Assembly: GCF_001613935.1 (NCBI RefSeq)
Contig: NZ_LQCI01000007.1
Span: 83,943-147,942, forward strand
DNA length: 64,000 nt
Origin: Amycolatopsis regifaucium
GTDB taxonomy: Bacteria; Actinomycetota; Actinomycetes; Mycobacteriales; Pseudonocardiaceae
Direction: 5' to 3'
A program made the translations under genes and the position numbers. Under the pieces are notes generated by a model. It did not search any database, was not told the origin of the DNA, and saw nothing but the letters and a program-made list of their open reading frames with translations. This document shows, in pieces, positions 1 to 7,685 of this stretch; positions within the stretch are counted from its first letter, which is position 1; each line of letters starts with the position of its first letter.

Positions 1-1
1 G

Positions 2-1033
2 CGGGCGCTGATGGAGGAGATCGCCGACGAGGCGCACGCCGGATTCGACCTGTCCGCGCCACCGCTGCTCAAGGCCGTGCTGTTCGCCCGCGAGCCGGGG
101 CCGCTGTTGTTCCTGACCGCGCATCACCTGGTGATCGACGCGGTGTCCTGGCGGATCCTGCTGGAAGACCTCGAGCGGGCCTACCGGCAGACGGCCGGCG
201 GTGAACCCGTCGACCTCGGCGCGAAAACGACGTCGTTCCGGGACTGGTCGCGTCGGCTGCGGGAGTTCGTCGACGGCGGCGGGCTCGACCACGAGCACGA
301 CCACTGGTCGCGGGCACTGCCCGTCCGCGATCTGCCCGTCGATCGGGCCGCGCCGGTCCCCGGCACTCCGGCGGAGTCCGTGACCGTCCGGCTCGACGCC
401 GGCGACACCGACGCGTTGCTGCACCTCGCCCCGGGCGTCTATCGCACCCGCGTCAACGACGTCCTGCTCGCGGCCCTGGCCTGGGCGCTGGCGCGATGGA
501 CGGGCGAGGAGCAGGTCGCGGTGGATCTGGAGGGCCACGGCCGGGAGGAGATCTTCGACGACGTCGACCTCACCCGAACGGTCGGCTGGTTCACCACGCT
601 GTTCCCGCTGGCGCTCGAAGTCACCACCGCGGACGAGCCACGCTGGCGTGACCTGGTGAAGTCCGTGCGCAGGCAACTGCGGGCGGTGCCCGGCAACGGC
701 TTCGGCTTCGGCGCGCTCCGCCAGCGGAGATTCCCCGAGCTCGGCGGTCGCTCCCCGCAGCTCTCGTTCAACTACCTCGGGCAGGGCGACGACACCGCAG
801 CCGGCACCGGGCTCTACCGGGCATCGCACGCGCCGATCGGCCGTGAGCAGGATCCGGCGGACCCGGGCGGCCACCTGCTGGAGGTGGTCGGCGGTGTGCA
901 GGATGGGCGGCTCGAGTTCTCCTGGTTCCACCGACCCGACCGGCACGACCGGGCGACGGTGGAATCGGTCGCCGCGGACTTCGCCACGGCCCTGCGCCGG
1001 ATGGCCCGGGACTGCCGGGGTGAGCGAGCATGA
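2..1033 (+). CDS. NRPS, C-terminal epimerization domain (5' partial)
   Basis: The window opens inside this gene; the frame is open from base 2 and about 343 residues are visible. They form an epimerization (E) domain of a nonribosomal peptide synthetase, not a condensation domain: HHLVIDAVSW (the HHxxxDxxSW active-site motif) is followed by EGHGRE, RTVGWFT and FNYLGQ, the E-domain series. Such a domain racemises the residue held on the preceding carrier domain, giving a D-residue for the next module. The protein stops soon after the domain and has no thioesterase, so another subunit outside the window should take the chain. Its stop overlaps the next start (ATGA), so it is co-transcribed with the exporter and MbtH genes. 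Confidence 0.92.
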   Translation, partial: RALMEEIADEAHAGFDLSAPPLLKAVLFAREPGPLLFLTAHHLVIDAVSWRILLEDLERAYRQTAGGEPVDLGAKTTSFRDWSRRLREFVDGGGLDHEHDHWSRALPVRDLPVDRAAPVPGTPAESVTVRLDAGDTDALLHLAPGVYRTRVNDVLLAALAWALARWTGEEQVAVDLEGHGREEIFDDVDLTRTVGWFTTLFPLALEVTTADEPRWRDLVKSVRRQLRAVPGNGFGFGALRQRRFPELGGRSPQLSFNYLGQGDDTAAGTGLYRASHAPIGREQDPADPGGHLLEVVGGVQDGRLEFSWFHRPDRHDRATVESVAADFATALRRMARDCRGERA

Positions 1034-2304
1034 CGACACTGCTTTCCCGAAACCGCGACTACCGCCTGTTGTGGGGTGGCCAGGTCATCTCGGAGACCGG
1101 TTTCAGCACGTCGATGATCGCCTTCCCGCTGCTGGTACTGGCGGTGACCGGCTCGGCGGCGCAATCCGGGCTGGTGCTCGGCGCGGTCGCGATCGCCCAG
1201 CTCGCCGCCGGGCTGCCCGCCGGGGCACTGGTGGATCGCTGGAACCGCAAGAAGATCATGCTGGCCTGTGAGGCCGTGCAGGGCATCGCGGCCGCCGCAC
1301 TGGTCGCGGCGTTGTGGTGGGGTGTGGCGAACGTGGCGATGATGATCGTGGTCGCCGCGGTGATGGGGCTGTGCCGGGCGCTGTTCGAACCTGCCGAAGA
1401 GGCGAGCCTGCCCCGTCTGGTCACCGTCGACCAGGTGCCGTCGGCGGTGGCGATGAACGCGGCACGGTCGAGCGCCGGGCAACTGTCCGGTACGGCGCTC
1501 GGCGGGTTCCTGTTCGCCTTGGGCCGGATGGTGCCGTTCGTCTTCGATGTCATCGCCCACGTGGTCGCCTTCGCCGCCCTGCTGTTCGTGCGGCTGCCGC
1601 CGAAGCTGATCGAACAGCGGACGGCGACCCCGCATCTGGGCCGGGAGATCGTCGCCGGACTGCGCTGGGTGTGGCACCAGCCGCACGTGCGGATCACCGC
1701 GGTCTGCGCGATCTGCCTGAACCTGTTCTTCAGCGCGTACTACCTGGTGATCATCGTGCTGGCGGACTCACGGGGCGTCCCGGCCGGCGAAATCGGCGTG
1801 ATGGCCGCGATGCTCGGCGGCGGCGGCATCCTCGGCGCGCTGGCCGCGCCGTACCTGCACCGCAAGCTCAGTCCGTACGTGGTGATCATCAGCGTGTTCT
1901 GGGCACTGACCGTGCTCACCCCGCTCGCGGTGTTCGTCCACAACGGGTACCTGATGGGCCTGCTGTTCGCGGCGATGGCGTTCCTCCCGCCCGCCGCCAA
2001 CACCACCATCAGCACCTATCAGCTGCTGCTCACCCCTGACGCCCTGCGCGGACGGCTCGGCGGCGTGATGGGCGTGACCGGCGGCCTGGCCGCCGCGGCG
2101 GGCCCGGCGCTCGGCGGCTGGCTGGTCGACGCGCTGCCGGGCGGCACCGCCGTGCTCGTCTGCGCGGGCGCGATCGCCGCGGTCACCCTCCTGGCCACCG
2201 TCAACCCCACGCTGCGCCGGTTCCCCCGGCGGGTCGACGAAACCACCGCAGACCTGCCCGAAAAAACGGAAATGCTGGATACGAAAGGAAAGTCGAATGG
2301 CTGA
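1030..2304 (+). CDS. MFS exporter of the NRPS operon
   Basis: A 424-residue major facilitator protein with about 12 hydrophobic segments. It is of the EntS-like MFS_3 type common in siderophore and peptide clusters. The loop after the second segment holds the MFS signature region (GALVDRWNRKK). The N-terminus, LLSRNRDYRLLWGGQVISETG, is typical of the family. The start overlaps the NRPS stop and its end overlaps the mbtH-like start, so the three genes form one transcription unit. Export of the peptide, or of a siderophore, is inferred from this context. The substrate cannot be read from the sequence. Confidence 0.9.
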   Translation: MTTLLSRNRDYRLLWGGQVISETGFSTSMIAFPLLVLAVTGSAAQSGLVLGAVAIAQLAAGLPAGALVDRWNRKKIMLACEAVQGIAAAALVAALWWGVANVAMMIVVAAVMGLCRALFEPAEEASLPRLVTVDQVPSAVAMNAARSSAGQLSGTALGGFLFALGRMVPFVFDVIAHVVAFAALLFVRLPPKLIEQRTATPHLGREIVAGLRWVWHQPHVRITAVCAICLNLFFSAYYLVIIVLADSRGVPAGEIGVMAAMLGGGGILGALAAPYLHRKLSPYVVIISVFWALTVLTPLAVFVHNGYLMGLLFAAMAFLPPAANTTISTYQLLLTPDALRGRLGGVMGVTGGLAAAAGPALGGWLVDALPGGTAVLVCAGAIAAVTLLATVNPTLRRFPRRVDETTADLPEKTEMLDTKGKSNG

Positions 2305-2494
2305 CGAAAACACCTACCAGGTACTGATCAACGACGAAGAGCAGTACTCCCTCTGGCCGTCGGACAAGGAGATCCCGGCCGGCTGGCGCCCCACGGGTCA
2401 CCGGGGCAGCCGTCAGGAGTGCATGGACCACGTCGACGAGGTCTGGACCGACATGCGTCCGCGCAGCCTCCGCGAACGGATGGCTTCGCAGTAG
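2297..2494 (+). CDS. MbtH-like NRPS accessory protein
   Basis: A 65-residue MbtH-family protein that binds and activates NRPS adenylation domains. The family signature is complete: N-D-E-E-Q-Y-S-L-W-P near residue 13, then PAGWRPTG, then VDEVWTDMRP and SLRERM at the end, with the conserved tryptophans. A purine-rich ribosome site (gaaaggaaag) precedes the ATG, which lies 8 bases inside the MFS gene. Its place as the last gene of the NRPS operon agrees with service to the upstream synthetase. A strong hairpin follows at 2542-2575. Confidence 0.97.
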   Translation: MADENTYQVLINDEEQYSLWPSDKEIPAGWRPTGHRGSRQECMDHVDEVWTDMRPRSLRERMASQ

Positions 2495-2541
2495 GGCGCC
2501 GAACACGACCCCCGTGCGCCGGTGCACGGACATGGGCAGGT

Positions 2542-2575
2542 GCGTGGCTCCGGCACTTGGTCACCGGAGCCACGC
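2542..2575 (+). terminator. Terminator of the NRPS-MFS-mbtH operon
   Basis: A perfect 12-bp stem (GCGTGGCTCCGG with its complement) closes a 10-base loop 48 bases after the mbtH-like stop. There is no long T-run, as is usual for high-GC actinobacterial terminators. Confidence 0.75.
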
Positions 2576-2950
2576 GCTTGGCGAGCCCGTGGCCGCCGGA
2601 GACGCCGCGCACGGGGGAGGCCGGTTTCTGTTTCACCGATCCGGAACGGCCGCACCCTCGACCACGGTGCGATGCCCACGCGGGAAAAAGGCCGCGGCGG
2701 AGATCCTTCAAGCCCAGCGACTTCGAAAACAGCCCTCATTACGGAGGTGCCCCTAATCGCTACCAACCCCTCATCGATTCGGTCATGCATGCGATCAACA
2801 TCGGGAGAGCGGTCATGCTGACCCCGCAGGGTGATGGGTTTCAGTGGACGGGAACGAAATCGTAGTGATCGCACTCGGTCAGACAAGGGCACCCGCTGTT
2901 GTAAGGGGGCGGTAGCCTGCACGCTACCGAGGAGGAGGGTGGCCGCCGGT
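2576..2950. other. Intergenic stretch without a clear gene
   Basis: No convincing gene. A frame ending at 2865 has protein-like composition over its last 50 codons but no start. A short hairpin (CGGTAGC at 2910-2916 with GCTACCG at 2923-2929) lies just before the ggaggag ribosome site (2931-2937) of the next gene and could affect its translation. Confidence 0.5.
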
Positions 2951-4546
2951 ATGGTCGTCATGGACAACCTGACCCTGCAAGGCGCGTTACGCGTCCTCGA
3001 TCCGGATCTTCGCCACGCGCCAGGGCTCGTCGATCGGGCCGGTGACGGCAAATGGGATTACGAGCTGAACCAGGACCTCCGTCGTTGTGTGGATCTGGCG
3101 TGTCTCGGTCAGCTGGTGCAGAACATCGTGCTGTTCGACGAGATCGGCACCGGCCGCGGTTTGCTGCGGTCGTGGTACCCGCAGCGGCGGCCGGCGATGC
3201 GGTTCCAGCGCCGACCGCTCTGGCCGGACACCACGGCGATGGAACCCTTGAGCCTTCCGCCCCAGTTCGACGGTCTGGACACGGTGCTGTCCGTGGTCGA
3301 GGACGGCGACTGGTTGGACTCCGTCGCGGTGTCCGTCGCCTTGGCGCGAGACTGCGTGGACAGTGAACTGTTCGCCCGCTACATCGTCCGGCTGGCACAG
3401 GAAGGAGCGCTCGGCACATTTTTGGACATCACCAGCGCGTACTTCGAAACCGGCTACTCCGACAGCGGGATCTTCCCGGACCTGGGCGAAACGATGGACT
3501 TTCTTCATCTGCTGTACCTGATCAGGGACGAAAGCCACGCCGCCAGGCCGATCCCGCACACCACGGCCGACGAGCAAGATGTCGAAGTGCTGGCGGAGTG
3601 CGTCCGCGCGCTGCAGGAGAGAGTCCGGGTCCTGGAGGCGACGACCACCGCCGCCGAGAAGTTCATCGCGGCCGAGGATTGGGCCCGGCAACGGCAGGAC
3701 AGGACGAAGGCGGGAGCCGAGGAGTTCTTCGGCATCCCGGTGACGGGCTCGAACTTGGTGGAGAAGAAGTTCGCCGAAGGGGATGTGCTCCGTACTGTCT
3801 GCGCCACCCTCTACTACCAGCGCCTGGCCGACTCGATGGCCGCCTCGTACATACCGCACCCGTTGCGTGCCCCGTTCGCGGTGCTTCAGGAGGCGGCCGA
3901 GAACCATCGTGCCGGGGTCAGCGAAGCCGAGACGGTGGCGACCCTCGAGTATCTGCGGGCGTGCAGGGCCCGTGAGATCAATCGGATCGTCGCCGGTCGT
4001 GGTGCTTCGGCCGGACTGTGCGTCGACATCGAACTGCCGTTCGTCTTGGCGGCTGTCCTTCACGAAGCCGACTCCTCCACGAACGTCATCGAAGCGGCAC
4101 TGAGTCTTCGTGAGACCAGAAAGGCGAAGAACCTGCGCTCGTGGTTCACCGACCTGCACCTCCGCGTAGCGCAAGGGGACATCGCGTTGGTGGAGCTGGA
4201 AAGCAAGTTGGACGATCTGCGCAACGCTGTCGCGAAATGGCAGTCCGCCGGCAGTTCACCTGGTCCCGAGGTTCAGGTGACGGCAGGACTCAACCTCGGG
4301 TTCGCGTCCGCGCAAGCGAGTGCCAAGAAACAAACCTCGTCACGACTGCCGAGACCACCGAGGCGGTTGCGGTTCCTTCAGGACCTCGACCGGATCAGCG
4401 ACGCCACCCCGCGGCTCGCTCCGGTGCTGGCTCGTGTCTTCGGAGAGGACATGGCACGGTCCTGGACCACCGGCCAGGCGGTCTTCACACGCGCGACAGG
4501 CGTCGCCAAGGAGTTTCCGCTACTCGACTTGCGCACGCCGAGGTAA
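2951..4546 (+). CDS. Hypothetical protein, 531 aa, family not recognised
   Basis: I do not recognise this protein. It is acidic and largely helical by composition, with no signal peptide, no membrane segment and no obvious catalytic motif. Residues about 200-245 (LAECVRALQERVRVLEATTTA and following) look like a short coiled coil. A basic, proline-rich stretch (SSRLPRPPRRLRFLQ) lies near residue 470. The start is set at the ATG with ggaggag upstream; in-frame alternatives are a GTG at 2939 and an ATG at 2960. It stands alone after the NRPS terminator. Codon use is ordinary for the genome, so I expect it is expressed. Confidence 0.7.
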   Translation: MVVMDNLTLQGALRVLDPDLRHAPGLVDRAGDGKWDYELNQDLRRCVDLACLGQLVQNIVLFDEIGTGRGLLRSWYPQRRPAMRFQRRPLWPDTTAMEPLSLPPQFDGLDTVLSVVEDGDWLDSVAVSVALARDCVDSELFARYIVRLAQEGALGTFLDITSAYFETGYSDSGIFPDLGETMDFLHLLYLIRDESHAARPIPHTTADEQDVEVLAECVRALQERVRVLEATTTAAEKFIAAEDWARQRQDRTKAGAEEFFGIPVTGSNLVEKKFAEGDVLRTVCATLYYQRLADSMAASYIPHPLRAPFAVLQEAAENHRAGVSEAETVATLEYLRACRAREINRIVAGRGASAGLCVDIELPFVLAAVLHEADSSTNVIEAALSLRETRKAKNLRSWFTDLHLRVAQGDIALVELESKLDDLRNAVAKWQSAGSSPGPEVQVTAGLNLGFASAQASAKKQTSSRLPRPPRRLRFLQDLDRISDATPRLAPVLARVFGEDMARSWTTGQAVFTRATGVAKEFPLLDLRTPR

Positions 4547-4832
4547 GGAAGAGTCGCGGCGCCACCGGAGCCGGCCCGCACCACGATGCGGAAGGGCGCA
4601 GTCATGATCCCCGTCTTGCCCACGGGCACTTGATGGTGCTGTGGACTCTCCCTGGGCATGCAGTGCTGAAGGTCGATGCGCCCGCCAGTGGGCAGACCCC
4701 AGCTGGGCAGCGACGACGCGCCGATCTCGCTACGGAGCACACGGGCGGTCAGCGGCGCGTTTCCTCGCGTTCAGGACGGCCGGTGACATGCTCGGCCAGA
4801 TGGCCGCGAGGTCTATCCTCGCTGTCGCAGCG

Positions 4833-5370
4833 GTGTCCACGGCAACGCTGTGGACAGCTCCACTGCTACGCTGACCTGCGGATACTGGAAAAGAGCGGAT
4901 CCAGTGTCCACACGTGGACGTCAGACGGCCGATGCGGGCCGATTCTGGTTTTCGACCACCTCGCGGGGGATCGTGGTCCCGGCGTGAGCTATGTCTTCAT
5001 CACCAGTGAGTGGGGTGGTGAGGTCCTGAAGGCCCTTCTGCGTGGTTGCGGTAGAGCACAGGAACCGGTGGTCTCAGCTGGAACTGGGACCGCGCACTCA
5101 GGCGAGGCCTCGAGCGTAGAACGCGCTCGGGGCCTTCGTCGTGTCTACGGACTCCGCACAGCGGACGGTAGACACCGGTTGCGTAGCGAGCCCTTTTCAT
5201 GTGCGCGCCGGTGCGGGACGCTTCTTGTGTTCCGGTCCCACCCCGGGACGTCGCCGACAGGGCCAGTGGTTCCAGCCGCGGAAGACCCCAGAGGCGAGTG
5301 CTCGTAAATCCGCAACCACCAAGCGCACCACCTCGCCCGCCCCTGCCGGACTCCGGGGCGGGCAGGCGCG
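4833..5370 (+). repeat. Structured repeat module, left copy (inverted partner at 7028-7637)
   Basis: This stretch is similar to the reverse complement of 7028-7637 along most of its length, for example at the gtggttgcgg core near 5043 and the tcccaccccggg segment near 5236. Hairpins present in both copies are: GTCCAC/GTGGAC (4835-4855); GAGGCC..GGCCTTC (5104-5137); GTGTCTAC/GTAGACAC with a long inner stem (5141-5175); and GCCCGCCCC/GGGGCGGGC (5335-5363). Loops differ while stems are kept. No protein frame is shared convincingly. The flanking stretch 4547-4832 shows nothing I can name. The module points toward the small gene at 5501. Confidence 0.75.
5335..5363 (+). terminator. Terminator-like hairpin at the end of the left module
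   Basis: Nine-base-pair stem GCCCGCCCC/GGGGCGGGC with an 11-base loop. The same stem with another loop is found in the right module at 7034-7066, 32 bases before a start codon, so it may act as an attenuator. Confidence 0.5.
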
Positions 5371-5500
5371 CTTCATACGCAGAGATGCCACGCTCGAAGA
5401 GCGATAGCGATGTCCGGTACGGGCGCTTGGTCGGCTGCTCGGGGCTCGGACGCCGTGGCCCCGGCACGTCCACTGCCGCTAAAACCGCTATAAGGGTGTC

Positions 5501-5665
5501 ATGACTGATCGCTGGATTTATTGCTACAGCTCCTGGGGCGCCAAAACCGGGCACAGCGACCACATGAACGAGATGGCGGCCAAGGGCTGGGAACTGGTGA
5601 GCGCCAACGCGGCCTACGACGGGAGTTTCGTCTACCACCATTTCTACTGGAGGAAGCGCGCTTGA
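5501..5665 (+). CDS. Small DUF4177-like protein, 54 aa
   Basis: A 54-residue frame beginning MTDRWIYCYSSWGAK, with the core HMNEMAAKGWELVSA and the end FYWRKRA. The pattern 'LNxxxxxGWELVS....FxxxR' is that of DUF4177 and related short beta-proteins of unknown role. A TATAAG box (5489-5494) lies six bases before the ATG, so the mRNA would be leaderless, as for many genes here. It sits just downstream of the left repeat module. No function can be given. Confidence 0.7.
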   Translation: MTDRWIYCYSSWGAKTGHSDHMNEMAAKGWELVSANAAYDGSFVYHHFYWRKRA

Positions 5666-5687
5666 TCCAAACGCGTAGGCTCTCCGA

Positions 5688-5885
5688 ATGCGGATCGGCG
5701 AGCTTTCCAAGCGCACGGACGTGAGTCCGCGCTCGCTGCGGATGGTCGCTCCGCCGGCCCGGGATCCCCGCAACGTCATCGCCGTGGGGGATATGTCGGT
5801 GCCCGACCTCGACGGAGTTCTCGCACCCGAGATCACCGCGGTCCAGCCACTCTCCGACGCCCCGGCCGCCCATAAGGTGGCATGA
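5688..5885 (+). pseudogene. MerR-family regulator remnant
   Basis: The frame starts with MRIGELSKRTDVSPRSLR, the first helix-turn-helix of a MerR regulator, but the sequence then leaves the family at the point where YYE..GLL is expected. The remaining 45 residues (..GVLAPEITAVQPLSDAPAAHK) faintly resemble the C-terminal region of a medium-chain quinone oxidoreductase. MerR genes often neighbour such genes, so this looks like a deletion joining the two. The oxidoreductase part is a guess. Confidence 0.5.
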
Positions 5886-5904
5886 GAACTGCCCACCCTG
5901 ACCG

Positions 5905-5946
5905 CCGAAGGGGCCCGGCAGCGCACCGGCCGCCGGGCCCCTTCGG
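5905..5946. terminator. Terminator between convergent transcripts
   Basis: Perfect 15-bp stem (CCGAAGGGGCCCGGC and complement) with a 12-base loop, 13 bases beyond the stop of the minus-strand gene at 5960. It can serve both strands. Confidence 0.8.
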
Positions 5947-5959
5947 TCGTCACCGGGTT

Positions 5960-6706
5960 CTAGTCCACGCCCTTGACCTTTCTCGGCTTCCGGACGTTCC
6001 GGCGGAGGGTGAACAGCAGAGGGGAGAGCAGCCCGGCAACGACCAGCGGCATCGTGGTGGGCATCTTGACGGCCAGGAACGCCAGCGCGCACACGATGCC
6101 GAGCAGCAGCACCGTGACCGGGATCAGCAGGATGACCGCGCGCCTGGTACGACGCTCGTCACCCAGGACGTAGTGCAGCAACTCGGTCCAGCTGGTGGTC
6201 TTGTGCGAATACGGTGGCGTGGCGCCGAATTTTGTCCACCAGGCGGCAGCCGGCCCTCGGTACTCGTCGTCGCCGTCCCAAGAACGAATACGATCTTGCT
6301 GGTACTCGACTTCGGCGGCGAGGTTCAGCTGCTGAAGCAGGTCGGCTGCGTCCTTCCTACCCGTCGGCGACGTCGTCGCGGCGCTGACGGCCTTGTCGCC
6401 ACTGGAGCGGACGTTCTCGGTCGCCCGGTGCAGCTTCGTCCACAGGTCCATCACCAGGTCGATCTGGGTGGGGGTCAGGCCGCAGGCTTTGACGAAGGCG
6501 CGGACCTGGTCGGGGTTGCTGGGCAGGCCGGGGCGTTTGGTGTCGGGCAGGCTGTAGGCGGTGGAGCGCGGCATGCCGGTCTTGATCGAGATCTGACCGC
6601 AGCTCAGCGGCGAGTCGGCGAGGATCCGGCCGAGCAGGGCCCGGAATTCGGTGGCGTCGCTCGCGTCGAAGACGAGCTGCTGCTCGCCGGGGATGGTCGT
6701 GGTCAT
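5960..6706 (-). CDS. Membrane-anchored helix-turn-helix protein
   Basis: A 248-residue protein starting MTTTIPGEQQ. Residues about 20-80 (FRALLGRILADSPLSCGQISIKTGMPRSTAYSL and following) form an Xre-like helix-turn-helix. A charged middle region follows. The last 70 residues hold two hydrophobic segments (ILLIPVTVLLLGIVCALAFL and LVVAGLLSPLLFTL) and a basic tail. This layout of DNA-binding head and membrane tail is seen in several actinobacterial proteins of unknown role. Its ATG overlaps the stop of the upstream gene (ATGA), so the two are translationally coupled. Confidence 0.75.
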   Translation of the reverse strand: MTTTIPGEQQLVFDASDATEFRALLGRILADSPLSCGQISIKTGMPRSTAYSLPDTKRPGLPSNPDQVRAFVKACGLTPTQIDLVMDLWTKLHRATENVRSSGDKAVSAATTSPTGRKDAADLLQQLNLAAEVEYQQDRIRSWDGDDEYRGPAAAWWTKFGATPPYSHKTTSWTELLHYVLGDERRTRRAVILLIPVTVLLLGIVCALAFLAVKMPTTMPLVVAGLLSPLLFTLRRNVRKPRKVKGVD

Positions 6707-7002
6707 CGCCGGTCCTCCTGCTCGTGGTGCAGGCGGGCGAGTTCGTCGGCCGCCGAGCGCAGGAACCGCAGGTTCTTCCCGATCTCGCCGATGCCGCGCG
6801 GGATCGCGATGACGGCGACGAAGACGACCATCACGCCCGCGGCGATGCCGGCGGCTCCCACGATCGGGGTGTGGTCGTGCATGTTGAGGTAGATGGTCAG
6901 GCCGACGGCCAGCGTGATCACGAAGGCCTCCGGCCAGGTCAGTCTGACCGCGGCCGGGACGGCGCCGCCCCCAGGGGGCGGGCTCACCGCTTTCAACATC
7001 AT
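6703..7002 (-). CDS. Small two-helix membrane protein, 99 aa
   Basis: Starts MMLKAVSPPPGG, with GAAGGG about nine bases before the ATG. Two hydrophobic segments (FVITLAVGLTIYL and AAGVMVVFVAVIAIP) are followed by a charged helix ending HHEQEDRR. It is the first gene of a two-gene unit with the helix-turn-helix protein, so the pair may form a membrane regulator. The right copy of the hairpin module lies directly upstream and is probably its leader. The family is not recognised. Confidence 0.65.
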   Translation of the reverse strand: MMLKAVSPPPGGGAVPAAVRLTWPEAFVITLAVGLTIYLNMHDHTPIVGAAGIAAGVMVVFVAVIAIPRGIGEIGKNLRFLRSAADELARLHHEQEDRR

Positions 7003-7027
7003 GTTGTGGTGCCCTTCTGCGAAGAAC

Positions 7028-7637
7028 GCGCCTGCCCGCCCCGAAAACCTGGAGAAGGGGGCGGGCGAGGGTGGTGCGTTCCGTGGTTGCGGATTTACGA
7101 GCACTCACCGGTCGGGCTGCTGTGGCTGGAACCACCGCCCTGTCAGCGACATCCCGGGGTGGGACCGGAACACGAAAAGCGTCCCGTACGCGCACGCCCC
7201 TGAGAAGACCTCGCGATGCAAACGGTGTCTACCGGGGGCCGGGCGGAGTCCCGTAGACACGACGAAGGCCCCGAGCGGAATTTACGCTCGAGGCCTCGCC
7301 TGAGTGCGCGGGCTAGTTCCAGCTAGACCGCAAGTCCCTGTGCTCCACCGCAACCACGCAGAAGGCTTCAGGACCCTCACCACCCGCACTCACGGGCGGA
7401 GAAGACAACGCACGGACACCGGACAGCACGGACCGGGGCATGCGACGCGGCGACCGCGCGCAGACGTAGCTGGTCATGATGCCTCCAATCCAGGCTGGGT
7501 AACCGCCGAGGCTTGCGAGAACAAGAATGACCTCCCGCCGGCCGACGCAGGTCCACGTATGGACATCAGACACCCGGTTTCCGAACTCGCGCAGGTCAGC
7601 AGTGTCGCAGAGCCGTCCACAAAGATCACGTGGACAC
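7028..7637 (-). repeat. Structured repeat module, right copy
   Basis: Inverted partner of 4833-5370. Its matching hairpins are at 7034-7066 (GCCCGCCCC stem), 7225-7260 (GTGTCTAC/GTAGACAC), 7264-7297 (GAAGGCC..GAGGCCTC) and 7615-7635 (GTCCAC/GTGGAC). Read on the minus strand it ends 26 bases before the ATG at 7002, so here it looks like a promoter plus structured leader. The block between the two copies is 5371-7027. Confidence 0.75.
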
Positions 7638-7685
7638 CCGTGGGCACGTATCGATGAACGCCCGCGCCACAGCTCGCCCCTCAGG

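Noticed and set aside
2..1033. First gene read as a condensation domain
   Set aside because: The EGHGRE, RTVGWFT and FNYLGQ motifs are those of epimerization domains.
2419..2865. Open frame whose last 50 codons look protein-like (DFENSPHYGG.. to ..GDGFQWTG)
   Set aside because: No start codon or ribosome site near the protein-like part, and no known family. It could be a remnant but cannot be supported.
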